DNA from: Litsea cubeba
Taxonomy: Eukaryota; Streptophyta; Magnoliopsida; Laurales; Lauraceae
Assembly: GCA_012931725.1 (NCBI GenBank)
Contig: CM022945.1
Span: 150,539,480 to 150,603,479 of the forward strand
Length of the DNA: 64,000 nucleotides
Reading direction: 5' to 3'
Shown here: positions 21,864-33,600 of the stretch, in pieces
Position numbering within the stretch: position 1 is the stretch's first letter
How the letters are laid out: each line of letters opens with the position of its first letter
Translations under genes and position numbers: made by a program
The notes under the pieces: model-generated
Seen by the model: only the letters and a program-made list of their open reading frames with translations
The model's database searches: none
What the model was told of the DNA's origin: nothing

Positions 21864-21990
21864 AAACCACCAAATGCACAGACTGATATGAATTATTTTT
21901 AATAAATTTATTAATTAGTAAACTTGTGAGTCCTTTTTTTTTGTTGCTAATTTGATCTTTATGTTTTTTTTTCCAAATGTTTTATTCTTT

Positions 21991-24500
21991 AGGTGAGGCA
22001 TGAGTTGATTAAGAAAGATCAAATGATCATAGACCTAACAAATTGACCTAATATATTTAAGTGGGACCAAGATGAATGGGGTCCATCATCTCTATTCTAA
22101 CCGTTCATAAAATCATATGATGCGGGCTGGGACCCATTAATTGATTGATAAAGATCAAATGATTATAGACCTCTCAAATTGACCAAACCTAACCTATTTA
22201 AGTGGGACCCCCAAGATGAATGGGTCCACCATCTATATTATAACCATCCATAAAACCATATTATGCGGGATGGGACCCATGAATTGATTTAAAAAGATCA
22301 AATGATCAAATGATCGTAGACCTAACAAATTGACCTAATATATTTAAGTGGGACCCAGATGAATGAGGTCCACCATCTTTATTCTAATCGTCCATAGAAT
22401 CAAATGAAGCGGGCCGGGACCCATTAATTGATTGATAAAGATCAAATGATCAAATGATCATAGACCTCTCAAATTGACCAAACCTAGCCTATTTAAGTGG
22501 GACCCCCAAGATGAATGGGGTCCGCCATCTATATTCTAACCGTCCATAAAAACATATGATGCGGGCTGGGACCCATGAATTGCTTGATAAAGATCAAATG
22601 ATCATAAACCTCACAAATTGACCAAACCTAACCTATTTAAGTGGAACCCCCCAGATGAATGGAGTCCACCATCTCTATTCTAACCGTCCATAAAAGCATA
22701 ATATGCGGGATGGGACCCATGAATTGATTAAGAAAGATCAAATGATCAAATGATCGTAGACCTAACAAATTGACCATTTATTTTTAAGTGGGACCCAGAT
22801 GAATGGGGTCCACCATCTTTATTCTAACCGTCCATAAAATCAAATGATGCGGGCCGGGACCCATGAATTTATTGATAAAGATCAAATGATCATAGACCTC
22901 TCAAATTGACCAAACCTGGCCTATTTAAGTGGGACCCCCAGTGAATGGGGTCCACCATCTATATTCTAACCGTCCATAAAATCATATTATGCGGGATGGG
23001 ACCCATGAATTGATTTAAAAAGATCAAATGATCAAATGATCGTAGACCTAACAAATTGACCAAATATTTTTAAGTGGGACCCAGATGAATGGGGTCCGCC
23101 ATCTTTATTCTAATCGTCCATAAAATCAAATGATGCGGGCCGGGACCCATGAATTGATTGATAAAGATCAAATGATCAAATGATCATAGACCTCTCAAAT
23201 TGACCAAACCTAACCTATTTAAGTGGGAACCCCAAGATGAATGGGGTCCACCATCTATATTCTAACTGTCCATGAAATAATTTGATGCGGGCTGGGACCC
23301 ATGAATTGCTTGATAAAGATCAAAGGATTAAATGATCATAGACCTCACAAATTGACCCAACATAACCTATTTAAGTGGGACCCCTAAGATGAATGGGGTC
23401 CACAATCTTTATTATAACCGTCCATAAAACCATATTATGCGGGATATGACCCATGAATTTATTTAAAAAGATCAAAGGATCAAATAATCGTAGACCTAAC
23501 AAATTGATCAAATATGTTTAAGTGAGACCCAGATAAATGGGGTCCACCATCTCTATTCTAACCGTCCATAAAATCATATGATGTGGGCCGGGACCCATGA
23601 ATTGATTGAAAAGATCAAATGATCATAGACCTCATAAATTGACCAAACCTAATTTATTTAAGTGGGACCCCACAGATGAATGGAGTCCACCATCTATATT
23701 CTAACCATTCATGAAACCATATGATGCGGGCTGGGACCCATGAATTGCTTGGTAAAGGTCAAAGGATCAAATGATCATAGACCTCACAAATTGACCAAAC
23801 CTAACATATTTAAGTGGAACCCCCCAAATGAATGGGGTCCACCATCTCTATTCTAATCGTCCATAAAATCATATTATGTGGGATGAGACCCACGAATCGA
23901 TTAAAAAAGATCAAAGGATCAAATGATCATAGACCTAACAAATTGACCAAATATTTTTAAGTGGGACCCAGATGAATGGGGTCCACCATCTTTATTCTAA
24001 CCGTCCATAAAATCAAATGATGCGGGCCGGGACCCATGAATTGATTGATAAAGATCAAATGATCATAGACCTCTCAAATTGACCAAACCTAACCTATTTA
24101 AGTGGGACCCCCAAGATGAATGGGGTCCACCATCTATATTCTAACCATCCATGAAATAATATGATGCGGGATGGACCCATGAATTGCTTGATAAAGATCA
24201 AATGATCAAATAATCATAGACCTCACAAATTAACCAAACATAACCTATTTAAGTGGAACCCCCCAGATGAATGGGGCCCACCATCTCTATTCTAACCGTC
24301 CAAAAAAGAATATTATGCGGGATGGGACCCATGAATTGATTTAAAAAGATTAAAGGATCAAATGATCGTAGACCTAAAAAATTGACCAAATATTTTTAAG
24401 TGGGACCCAGATGAATGGGGTCCACCATCTTTATTCTAACCGTCCATAAAATCAAATGATGCGGGCCGGGACCCATGAATTGATTGATAAAATAATTTTA
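21991..24500. repeat. 146-bp satellite array inside the Helitron (about 17 copies)
   Basis: The anchor TTTAAGTGGRACC recurs 17 times, at 22059, 22200, 22346, 22495, 22639, 22786, 22927, 23072, 23221, 23373, 23520, 23660, 23812, 23959, 24100, 24251 and 24399. The mean period is about 146 bp (range 140-153). Two alternating variants are visible: one with GACCTCTCAAATTGACCAAACC and CCCCAAGATG, the other with CGTAGACCTAACAAATTG and ACCCAGATG. That indicates a higher-order unit near 290 bp in parts of the array. The array has no coding potential. Confidence 0.9.
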
Positions 24501-24618
24501 ATCAAATCACGAGGGTGTGACAGAAATGTCTTGCTAGATGTGTAGATGATATCCAAATGGATAAAAAACAGAGATCTCCCCTGAATCACAATGGATCCAT
24601 GTAGGTTTGCACCCATTT

Positions 24619-25520
24619 TGACCAATTGAGCCCACAATCGACCACTCTATTTGTTTCTTTTTTTTTTAAGCCATTAAAATTTGTGGGTTCCTGTTGAATT
24701 GATTAGGATGATCAGTGGGTCCCAACCTTGACAGTGATGTAGGCCCCAAGTGGGCCCCACAGAGAGCACAGATTTCTTCTATGGAATTAAGGATTATATT
24801 TCAATCCTTTACAATTTGGGATTTTCCTCTTCCCCATTTTGTGTGGTTGTCTTGGAAGTGAAATTTTAGATGGAGAATGAGAGATTTTAGGGATTGCATT
24901 AGCATGGAGAAGGAGAGATTTTAGGGAGGGAGAGATGGAGAAATTTTAGATGGAGAATGAGAGATTAGCAGAATACCATTTTAGGTTGGCTGCTGCCACG
25001 TGTCCATCTCCAAGACATGCCAGGTGTCCTCCTCCAGGAAGTGTATACATCCCTTTAGTAATATAGATTCTGACCAATTGAGCCCACAATCGACCACTCT
25101 ATTTGTTTCTTTTTTTTTTAAGCCATTAAAATTTGTGGGTTCCTGTTGAATTGGTTAGGATGATCAGTGGGTCCCAACCTTGACAGTGATGTAGGCCCCA
25201 AGTGGGCCCCACAGAGAGCACAGATTTCTTCTATGGAATTAAGGATTATATTTCAATCCTTTACAATTTGGGATTTTCCTCTTCCCCATTTTGTGTGGTT
25301 GTCTTGGAAGTGAAATTTTAGATGGAGAATGAGAGATTTTAGGGATTGTATTAGCATGGAGAAGGAGAGATTTTAGGGAGGGAGAGATGGAGAAATTTTA
25401 GATGGAGAATGAGAGATTAGCAGAATACCATTTTAGGCTGGCTGCTGCCACGTGTCCATCTCCAAGACATGCCGGGTGTCCTCCTCCAGGAAGTGTATAC
25501 ATCCCTTTAGTAATATAGAT
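24619..25520. repeat. 452-bp tandem duplication that includes the Helitron 5' end
   Basis: 24619-25068 and 25071-25520 are near-identical (a handful of substitutions and T-run differences by eye) at an offset of 452 bp. Each copy ends with CCCTTTAGTAATATAGAT, the complement of the Helitron 5' terminus, so the element has two 5' ends head to tail. Confidence 0.85.
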
Positions 25521-25583
25521 AAGAGAAAGTGAGAAATCCAATTACCACTATAGTATAACACATCTCTTTATATTCAAATGTAA

Positions 25584-25847
25584 GGAAAGAACCTTCTTTT
25601 AAATAAGCTAAGGCGAAGACTGGAGGATAGCGCCAGTCAAAGAGAATGGCTTGATCGCATCGAGCAAGCAGTTCGACAAAACTTGGAGATGGTCGGTCTC
25701 ATCCGAGAGTGGCCAAGCGCCTATCATTTTGATGATCTTGGCATGCCAACCTCCAGCTTGACACCTGTCCCTAGCTCGGTAGAAGCCTCCAACTCAGTAG
25801 CGCTCCCCAGCACGGCAAAAGCCTCCTCTTGCTCGAGAGGCAACTAA
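25584..25847 (+). pseudogene. Unidentified ORF fragment upstream of the 28-bp array
   Basis: This frame runs 87 codons between stops and has no good start. It is rich in charged residues at the front (RRRLEDSASQREWLDRIEQ, then LEMVGLIREWPSAYHF), looks helical, and becomes Ser/Pro/Ala-rich at the end. It does not match any retrotransposon domain I know. Its place before minisatellites and a Tat-like LTR suggests the C-terminal end of a protein of element E. I do not assign a function. Confidence 0.3.
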
Positions 25848-25861
25848 ATGTCTCCTACCAT

Positions 25862-26003
25862 CACTCAGCTTCGATGATACCGTCATCTTCGGCGGCACGA
25901 CCCTCTACTCTCGACTTTGATGGCACGACCCTCTACCGTCAGCTTTGATCGCATGACCATCTACCGTCATCTTTGGCGGCACGATCATCTACTGTTGGCT
26001 TCG
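25862..26003 (+). repeat. 28-bp minisatellite, left part (continues at 53115)
   Basis: A GGCACGACCCTCTACCGTC-type unit recurs with anchors at 25895, 25923, 25951 and 25979, exactly 28 bp apart. The next anchors, 53118 and 53146, keep the 28-bp phase when element D and one copy of its target duplication are removed. D therefore inserted inside the array. Confidence 0.85.
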
Positions 26004-28420
26004 TGATAAGTCCACAAAATTAGGTCATTAGGTCATCATTTCATGAGCATTTGTGGACTTAATTAGGTCTAATTGCATAGAATTGCACTTAATTTCATGA
26101 TTACATGTATTTGGGGATATTTTTGGGAAAATGGTCAAAATTGGTCAAAATTCATTGAATTACATGATTTTTGTGAAATTAGGATTTTTCATCTCATTCA
26201 TCACCCCAAAATTAGTTTTTTGGCTTCATAAATGCATACTTTTTATTTTTGGCACCATGTGCTATTTTTTTGGAAAGTTTGTCATTTGGGTGCATCATTA
26301 GGCATGTAGGGTCCCATGCATAATTCATGTTTATTTTTATTATATGTGATTATTTAATTTCTTTCAATTTGTAGGAAAAAAATCAACAACATGGGACCCT
26401 ATCCCATGAAGATTTACATGATTGGTGGGACCATGATGGTTAGATGAATGTGTCTTGGTTGTGAAAGAGTTTTTAAAGAAGCTTCCACCTAATACAAAGG
26501 AGTTAAGTCCACTTGGAATTATATATTATGGCATATATGAAACAAAAACGTGGGTGGATGGCAAGTTTTGCATTGGAAGGAGATCTCCACAAGGTCAAAC
26601 TTGTGGAAGAAGAAATCTAATCAAGGAGGAGACAAAAATCAAGAAGGAAATCAAGAAGCAATCTTAAAGATCTTTTGAGGAACCCAAGATGGAAAAAATT
26701 GGATCACAAGGACAAGAAATCAATTGAAGTTTGAATTTAAGCCAAGATGGAGGAGGTGTGTTACCAAACAAAGGGACGTAAGAGATTATAAAAGAGGGTC
26801 TAGCCAAAGGGGCTTGAGGCCATCACTTGGTCCAAGGCTTTTGGTAGCAACCAAGGAGACTCTTCCCCTCTCTATTCCACTCCCATCCACCTTTCTCTCT
26901 AAGTCCCTTTCTTCTTCTTCTTTCCTCCTAATTCTTTAGACATAGGTTGAGAGATCATGTTGAGAGAATGATGAAGAGAGAAGAATTTTAGTTTTTTTTT
27001 TTGTATTTCAAGATCAAGGAAAAAAAAGACACTACTTGGATTGATTTTGCAACTTTCTATGTAAGTGATTTAATTTTCTTTTTTTAGTTCTTTTATGTGT
27101 TTTGATTGGAGACAATATTTCACATGATTAGATCAAGAGTTTGAAAATAAAATAAAAATATCAAAAGTCGAGAGACATCAAAAAATCACTTGCATAATTT
27201 TTTTTCCTACTTTGAGAAGAGAGGACATTATCATCGCATTGTCAATACTTGTAGGATTGTCTAGATTCTAGATCTTTGGTACTACTTTTCCGCTTTTTAT
27301 TTTCTTTCCACCCTTTTTGTTGTTATTCTCAAGTTAATATTCTTAATTTTTTTGTTCTATTTACAAATTCTATATTTAGAAACTCAACTTGCATCTTTCT
27401 ATGTTTAGTAGAAACTTTCTATTCTTGTCATTTGCATGATATATGGTTAGAAAGTGTCTTTGTGTATACTTCATATTTAGAAATTGCATTAGAACAAGTT
27501 TTTGTTGCTGAAATCACAAGATTATCAACTGATTAGACACACTAAATTCGGATCTGATAAGTGAGTAGTGAAAAATCATGCACATTTCAGCAGAATTAAC
27601 CCAACTTGGTTACAAAAGTGCATGATCTAAAAACCAGGTAAACGTTAATATTTTTGTCCATAAAATAGCAGATTTAAAGTATGTTAATTGGACTTTGAAA
27701 CCTCAGAATTTCAGCCAAAAATAACCTCGGGAACCATGTCAACCAGAGGCTCAAACAGGGGTAGTTGGTAAGCCTGCGTTCAGATTTCAGCAACAAAACA
27801 GTTCAAGTAGGCATATTTAGGTGATCATATCTTTTTTGTTTTAAGTCCTTTTTCGGTTTTTCTTTTTTTGTTGTGTTCATACATCATCAGGCTATTGATC
27901 CCATCCATTATATTTAGGTTCACACCATCTTAGTCATGTCGTACAGTCCAGTGAAAACAGGGCTGCGCAACAGTTTCCATACTTAGATTTTTTTTTTACA
28001 GCATGCATCATATAGTTAGAAACTTGCATAAAATTGCATTGTTAGCATTTAGGGCATTATAGATCATTCATATTTGCATAAAAATTGATTTTGGTAAGTA
28101 GGATCTAATTTAGGAAGTTTTGTTTTGATTTTTTTTTATATTAAACTGGTCGTTTGATTTGTGTGTTCTTTTGCAGGTTTTTAGATATTTTAGGATTGCT
28201 TAGATTAGATTTCCTTTATTACAATAGTTCCTTTATTTTTTTGAAAGCATTGTAATTAAGATTTTTGTATTTAGTTATCTAATTTAATTTAGGCCAGATT
28301 TAGTGTTTATTTAGGATAGGTCAAAGTTGGAAGGTTTCTTGAAAAGCATTGCTCCCTGTGGATCGACCTGGATTTACCAGATTATTACTACAATCGTACC
28401 CTACACTTGGGGACCGATCA
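26004..28420 (+). repeat. 5' LTR of element D
   Basis: It begins TGATAAGTCCAC and ends GGGGACCGATCA, 2417 bp. A TATA box (TTATAAAAGA) lies at 26786-26795. The partner LTR is 50696-53109 (2414 bp), which differs at roughly one site per hundred by eye. Several long T runs and AT-rich DNA fill its right half. Confidence 0.92.
26786..26795 (+). promoter_or_regulatory. TATA box of D 5' LTR
   Basis: TTATAAAAGA lies in the middle of the LTR and is followed by a CT-rich leader starting about 70 bp downstream. The same box is in the 3' LTR near 51478. This is a motif-based prediction. Confidence 0.5.
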
Positions 28421-28426
28421 AGTTTT

Positions 28427-28441
28427 TGGCGCCGTTGCCGG
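28427..28441 (+). promoter_or_regulatory. Primer-binding site of element D (tRNA-Asp)
   Basis: TGGCGCCGTTGCCGG, six bases after the 5' LTR, is complementary to the 3' end of plant tRNA-Asp, the usual primer of Athila elements. The 650 bp between here and gag is an untranslated leader with no other feature seen. Confidence 0.85.
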
Positions 28442-29094
28442 CGAGTGCCAGTAAAGGTAGCTTTTTGATCTTTCCTATTTAAATTGTACATTACTTTTGG
28501 CATCTTGCTAGAAATAAGGGGTGCATGCATGGAATGTTGAAACTACCCTAATTTGGATTAGGAAAGTGCATGGAATGTCAGCAATTCACATCATTGATTT
28601 TTAGAAAACTCCAAAAAGTTACCAAAATCTTCCAATTTATTTTTAAAATTTTTTTTTTCAGTTAACTCCTTAAGGAAGGAAAGTGAAACTAAGGCCTAAA
28701 GCTGCGTTCTTTGGTTAAACTCGATGCCTAAGAAAAACCTTATCCCAAAAGGGGAGATAGTCAAGCTATTCGAGGCAAGTGGTTTTTAAGCGGGACCGTT
28801 GTGGCCTCACCACTTACCTGGGGGCTAACTTGGTCAAGTTAACTTCATAAGTTCGAGCTAAGGGCTGAGGTGAACTTTTTGACCTCTAGTGAGGTAGGTT
28901 GCTGTTCTAAGTTAGTTTCTTTATTTCCACCATTTAAAAAAAAAAAATTCAAGATTCCCAAAAAGAAGGATAGGCCCCCGCCAATTTGGCAAAGAGATTT
29001 AGGGCACAGATTAAGAAGGAAGGAGTCTCCGATTAAGAGAATTATTGAAAACTTTGAATCTCCAATTCTATCAAGTTCTTTGAGACCATCACCA

Positions 29095-30624
29095 ATGGCA
29101 AGTGGGTCCGGTAGTGGCAACAACAATGATGACCGGAACGACCGGAATGAAAATGATGGTAATGAGGCGGTTAACCAAAGGGCTAGGAGTTTACGAGAAT
29201 ACCTTCAACCCACACGGACAACCACACCTTCTTGCATGGTCGTCCCACCCAATGTGGGAAATTCTGAAATAAAGCCGGGCGTGATACAATTACTCCCTAA
29301 GTTCCATGGCCTTGATTCAGAAAGTGCATACTCACACTTAAGAGAATTTGAAGAAGTATGTGCCACTTTACACTTCAATAATATTGGGGAGGACATAGTC
29401 AAATTTAGATTATTCCCTTTTTCACTGAAGGAGAAGGCAAAAATATGGTTGCATTCCCTTAGGCCCAATTCGATTACCACTTGGAATGTTATGGTGCGAG
29501 AATTCTTGAAAAAGTTTTTCCCACTTCACAAAACCAACACTCTGAGGAGACACATGATGAATTTCAAACAAAAAGAAAAAGAGTCTTTCTTCAAGTGTTG
29601 GGAACGCTTCAAAGAGCTCTTACAAGCCTGCCCACATCATGGATTCGAATCATGGCGTGTAATTGGTATGTTTTATGATGGGTTAACTTCTGAAATGCGG
29701 CAATTCGTTGAAACGATGTGTAATGGTGAATTTTTGAGCAAAAACCCAGATGAAGCATGGGAATACTTAGATTCTCTTGCAGAAAGTGCCCAAAATTGGG
29801 ACACTTCAGATGGAGTTGATAACCCAAGGCAATCGAATAATCCTAAGGAAGGGGGAATATATCGACTTCATGATGATGAAATGGAACTCAATGCAAAAGT
29901 AGCATCCCTAACTAGAAAAATTGAAGCCATAGAAATGGGGAGGAGTAAACAGCCCGTCACCGTGTGTGGTATTTGTGACTGTGACACCCACTCTTCGGAA
30001 GATTGTCCAACAATCCCTACTTTCAAAGAGGTGTTACAGGAACAGGCCAATGCAACCACTGCTTATCAGAGGCCTTTCAACAATCAACTCGGTAACTCGT
30101 ACAACCCCACCTGGAGGAACCATCCCAATTTCAGTTGGAGGAATGGGCCTACTGCTAATCAGGAGTCGGTCCCCCAAAGACCTACACATCAAGGTGGTGA
30201 CTTTAGGCCCTCAACACAAGGAGCCCAATACACACCACCCCCTCCACAATCTCAAAATAGGTCTTTGGAGGATCTGCTGACAAATTTAATTCAAACTCAG
30301 AATCCCATCATTCAAAACAATCAACAATCTTTTTTAGACTTTCAAAAAGAGGTGAGAACCTCAATTGGCCAACTCAGGAATACCCTTCAAAACAGGGAGA
30401 AGGGGGCTTTCCCAGCCCAAACACACCCGAACCCTAAAGGGCAATACGAAGTGGCCAATATAGGTCCCTCTACCTCAAAGGAGCAGGTGCAAGCTGTGAC
30501 CACTTTGCGGAGTGGTAAAGAAATTTCGAAAGATGATCCGAGAAAAGGAAAGTCACCTGCATCCTCGGATCAAAAAGTTTCTTCAAATAAGTCTGAATCT
30601 AAAGAAGTCATAGAAAAGGTTGGT
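29095..30624 (+). pseudogene. Athila-type Gag of element D (frame cut by the LINE)
   Basis: The ATG at 29095 (MASGSGSGNNND) is preferred; the frame is open further upstream but only with a GTG start. Residues about 65-200 are the retrotransposon Gag domain, with FHGLDSESAYSHLREFEEVC and KIWLHSLRPNSITTW. A zinc knuckle CGICDCDTHSSEDC starts at residue 291 and is followed by a Gln/Asn/Pro-rich tail. The frame is open for 510 codons and then hits the LINE at 30625, inside a charged Ser/Lys-rich linker before the protease. Apart from that cut the Gag portion is undamaged. Gag would form the virus-like particle around the element's RNA. Confidence 0.9.
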
Positions 30625-33600
30625 TTTTTTTTTGCTAAAGGTTAATTTGTATTGATAAAAAGAGAAAAGGGCAAGAAGCCCCCAAAATTACAAAAGACTG
30701 CACAGGGGCAGAAACAACCCAATAAACTAAACCAGCTCAAGGAATTACATTTGGAACTACAATACTGAGAAAAGGAGGTAGACTACCAGAAGAAGATCCA
30801 GAGCAAAAAGAAAGAGATTAAATAGGAACCAGCTCCCCTCCAGACTAGCTGCGCTGGATAGATAGGAGACAGCAACCAGCAGATCAAAACCAAGCGGCAC
30901 AGAAATCCTCTTTGCTTGATAGAACAGTGCTGCTCCCTGCTCTGCAGAGAATAGGCAGCAGAGACCGGAGGAACTGCAGCTCGCCAGACAGAAGGGACTG
31001 AACTGCACCCCTGAGAGAACAGCTTGAAACTATCTGCATGCAGAGCTCGTTGAAAAGGAGCTAACAACAGTATAACAGGCAGCAACTGGATCACAATCGA
31101 CTGAGAAGGGTGTCAGCATCCAACTAAACAGAAATGAAAAGAAGGTAGACACAAAGCCCTGCCTCAACTTTCCTAGCCGAATTTCCAGTAGAGACAGAAG
31201 AAGCTCGGGATCCAGGTGCTGAAGCTTAACCCGGGGCTATCTGAGGAACCCATGACTCAAGCAGGAAGGAGCACCTCCAGCGGAAGGAGCAACTTTAGCA
31301 AAGATAGACCCATGAGCTTGAAAAATCTGTCCTCTGATCAATTGAACTGAACCACTGAGCAGGCACACATGAGCTTGAAGGAAGCTGTCCTCAAAGCAAT
31401 TAAACAGGACCAACAGAGCTGGCTCAGAGAACCCAAGAGGAGGAAGGTAGAGGCTAGGAGATGTACAAAAGTCAGAGGTTGTGGTTAGACAAAAAATGTA
31501 TGAACAGCTGAAGAGTCCTACCAGAAAAAGGTCTGTTGATAGAACTGAGAGAGGAGGAGAGAAGCTCTTTCAGTAGGATCTTGACCTTCGTCTGAGAGGC
31601 TCTTAAATTTCTGTGAATTTGATCATTTCTACATTTCCAAATTACATAAGTAGTGGAGAAGAAGATGGAGGAGACTCCTAGTCTTGCAATCTTGTCACAG
31701 TTAGCTGAAAGGCTCTGCCAAATAACAGAAGGAGAACAAGGAGCTGCAATATTAACTCCTGCTGCTTGAAGAATCCATCTCCATTGGCCAGAGGCGAAGG
31801 GGCAGAGGAAAAAGAGGTGCAGCACAGTTTCTACATGCTGGTTGCAGAGACAACACCTGGAGGCTAGACTGATTCCTGTGGCTTGAGCCCGGTCGTTTGT
31901 AGGAGTCTTGCAAAGCATCAGGCGCCAAGCGAAGAAGGAGACTCTCGGACTAATGAGGTGGTTCCATACCAGGGGAGCCCAAATTTTGCAGGGCTGAGAT
32001 TGCCTAATTAGCTGCCAAGCCTCTTTGAGAGATAAGTCTTTCCCTGGGTGGCTTTTCCAATAGATGGAATCAGCTTTAGCAGGGTCTATAGAGATAGACT
32101 GGACGGCACTCCTTAAAGCTTCTTCCACCTCTCTTTGAAGCCCTGATGGCAAGGTCCAGGCTGAGCCATCCCAGAGGGAGCTGACTGTCTGGTGAGGGGG
32201 AAAGGAGAAGGAAGGGAACTGATCTGCCAGACTTGACTCTGAAGACCAAGAATCAAACCAAACATCTGTCAATTTGCCATTCCCAATAATCCATTTACTG
32301 CCTTCTTGAATGATGTGAGCTGCCTTCCTGATTTTCCGCCACACGCAGGAACCAATTTTGGTCGTGGAAGAGCTCCATAAGGTAGCCCTGGGGAAGTACC
32401 TCCCTTTCATCCAGTCAGCCCAAAGAGAAGCTGACGTTGCAGCTGTCCATGCTAGCTTGACAACAGAAGCTCCGTTATGGTCTTGGATTCGCCTGATACC
32501 AAGACCTCCCTCAAGGGTGGGAAGACACACCATATCCCAGCGAATCTGACTCCTCTTAGATCTAGTTGCAGCTCCCGACCATAAGAAATTCCTCATTATG
32601 CTTTCTAAGTGGTTAGTGACTGACTTTGGGAGTGGGAAGACCATCGCAATGTGAGTAGGTAAACTGCCTAGCACATGCCTGATCAGGGTGGTGCGACCAG
32701 CAAGAGAGAGCAGCCTGGACTTCCAACCGACTAGCTTGGAGAGGAACCTATCCACCAGAGAGTGCAGGTGATGTCTTTTCGGCGTTCCAGTTATCAGAGG
32801 TGCACCGAGATAAGAAGAGGATAGAGGATGATCTTGAAGGTTGGTGATGGACAGAATCTGTCTTTTTGTCAACGGGCTACACTTGCCTAAGAAGAGTTTG
32901 CTTTTTGCCACATTGATGTGTTGCCCCGAGCTGAATTGATACTTTTCTAGGAGTTGTTTGAGAGCCATCAGACCTTTCTTGTTGCCTTTCAAGAAGAGCA
33001 GTATGTCATCAGCATAGAAGAGGTGGCAGGGGGTCTTTGGCACTGAGGAAAGAGGGAGGACCAGCCTTGAGGAGACCAGTTTCTGAATGTTGAGGCTGAG
33101 AATTTCCTCTGCTAAGATAAATAGGTAAGGGGACAGGGGGTCCCCTTGTCTGAGACCACAAGTGGAATAAAAAAACCCATAAGGCACTCTATTTATAAGG
33201 ACAGAGCCTTTTCCAGAACAGACACAGGCTTTAACAAGGTTAATCCAGCTATTAGAGAACCCAAAGAAGGCTAGAGCTTTAAAGAGGAAGGCCCAGCTTA
33301 ACTTGTCAAAAGCTTTAGATATGTCGAGCTGCATACAAAGAGACCCACCCCTTGTCTTCAAGCGGAGGAATTGGAAGAGCTCATGAGCTAAGGCAATGTG
33401 TTGATGGATTGATCTCCCTTTAACAAAAGCTGCTTGGTTTGGAGAGATTAGAGAGGGGAGGATGAGAGACAGTCTGGATGCTAAGATTTTGGAAATGATT
33501 TTGTAGGAGAAGTTGAGAAGGCTAATTGGCCTATAATCAGTGAAAGAACTTGGCGAATTTGATTTAGGAATCAATGCCAGAAAGTAAGCATTGGAAGCTT

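Larger units (their letters stand above)
21838..25519 (-). mobile_element. Non-autonomous Helitron carrying a 146-bp satellite array
   Basis: Read on the minus strand, the 5' end is TCTATATTACTAAAGGG (ending at plus 25519) and the 3' end is a CGTGG-TTAT-CCACG hairpin, eight bases, then CTAG (plus 21838-21841), with host A and T on either side. These are the hallmarks of Helitrons: TC start, a hairpin about ten bases before CTRR, and insertion between A and T. The neighbouring 82-83-bp repeat supplies an empty-site sequence, GTCAAAATAAGAGA, that matches the joined flanks. No Rep/helicase frame exists, so it would need an autonomous partner. Most of its length is a tandem array (about 21991-24500), and its 5' end segment is duplicated. 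Confidence 0.8.
25520..26003 (+). other. Left remnant of element E (Tat-like) up to the Athila insertion
   Basis: After the Helitron the DNA holds an unidentified 87-codon open stretch (25584-25847) and then a 28-bp minisatellite from about 25862. The minisatellite continues past element D at 53115 and leads through more arrays to LTR F2. The left end and the 5' LTR of E cannot be located, so calling this part of E rests on the continuity of the array. Confidence 0.45.

Noticed and set aside
21991..24500. CRISPR-like repeat array
   Set aside because: The units are contiguous ~146-bp repeats without unique spacers, in a plant Helitron.
24619..25520. The 452-bp direct repeats as an LTR pair
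   Set aside because: They are adjacent with two bases between, lack TG/CA ends, a primer site and a polypurine tract; Helitron 5' ends explain them better.
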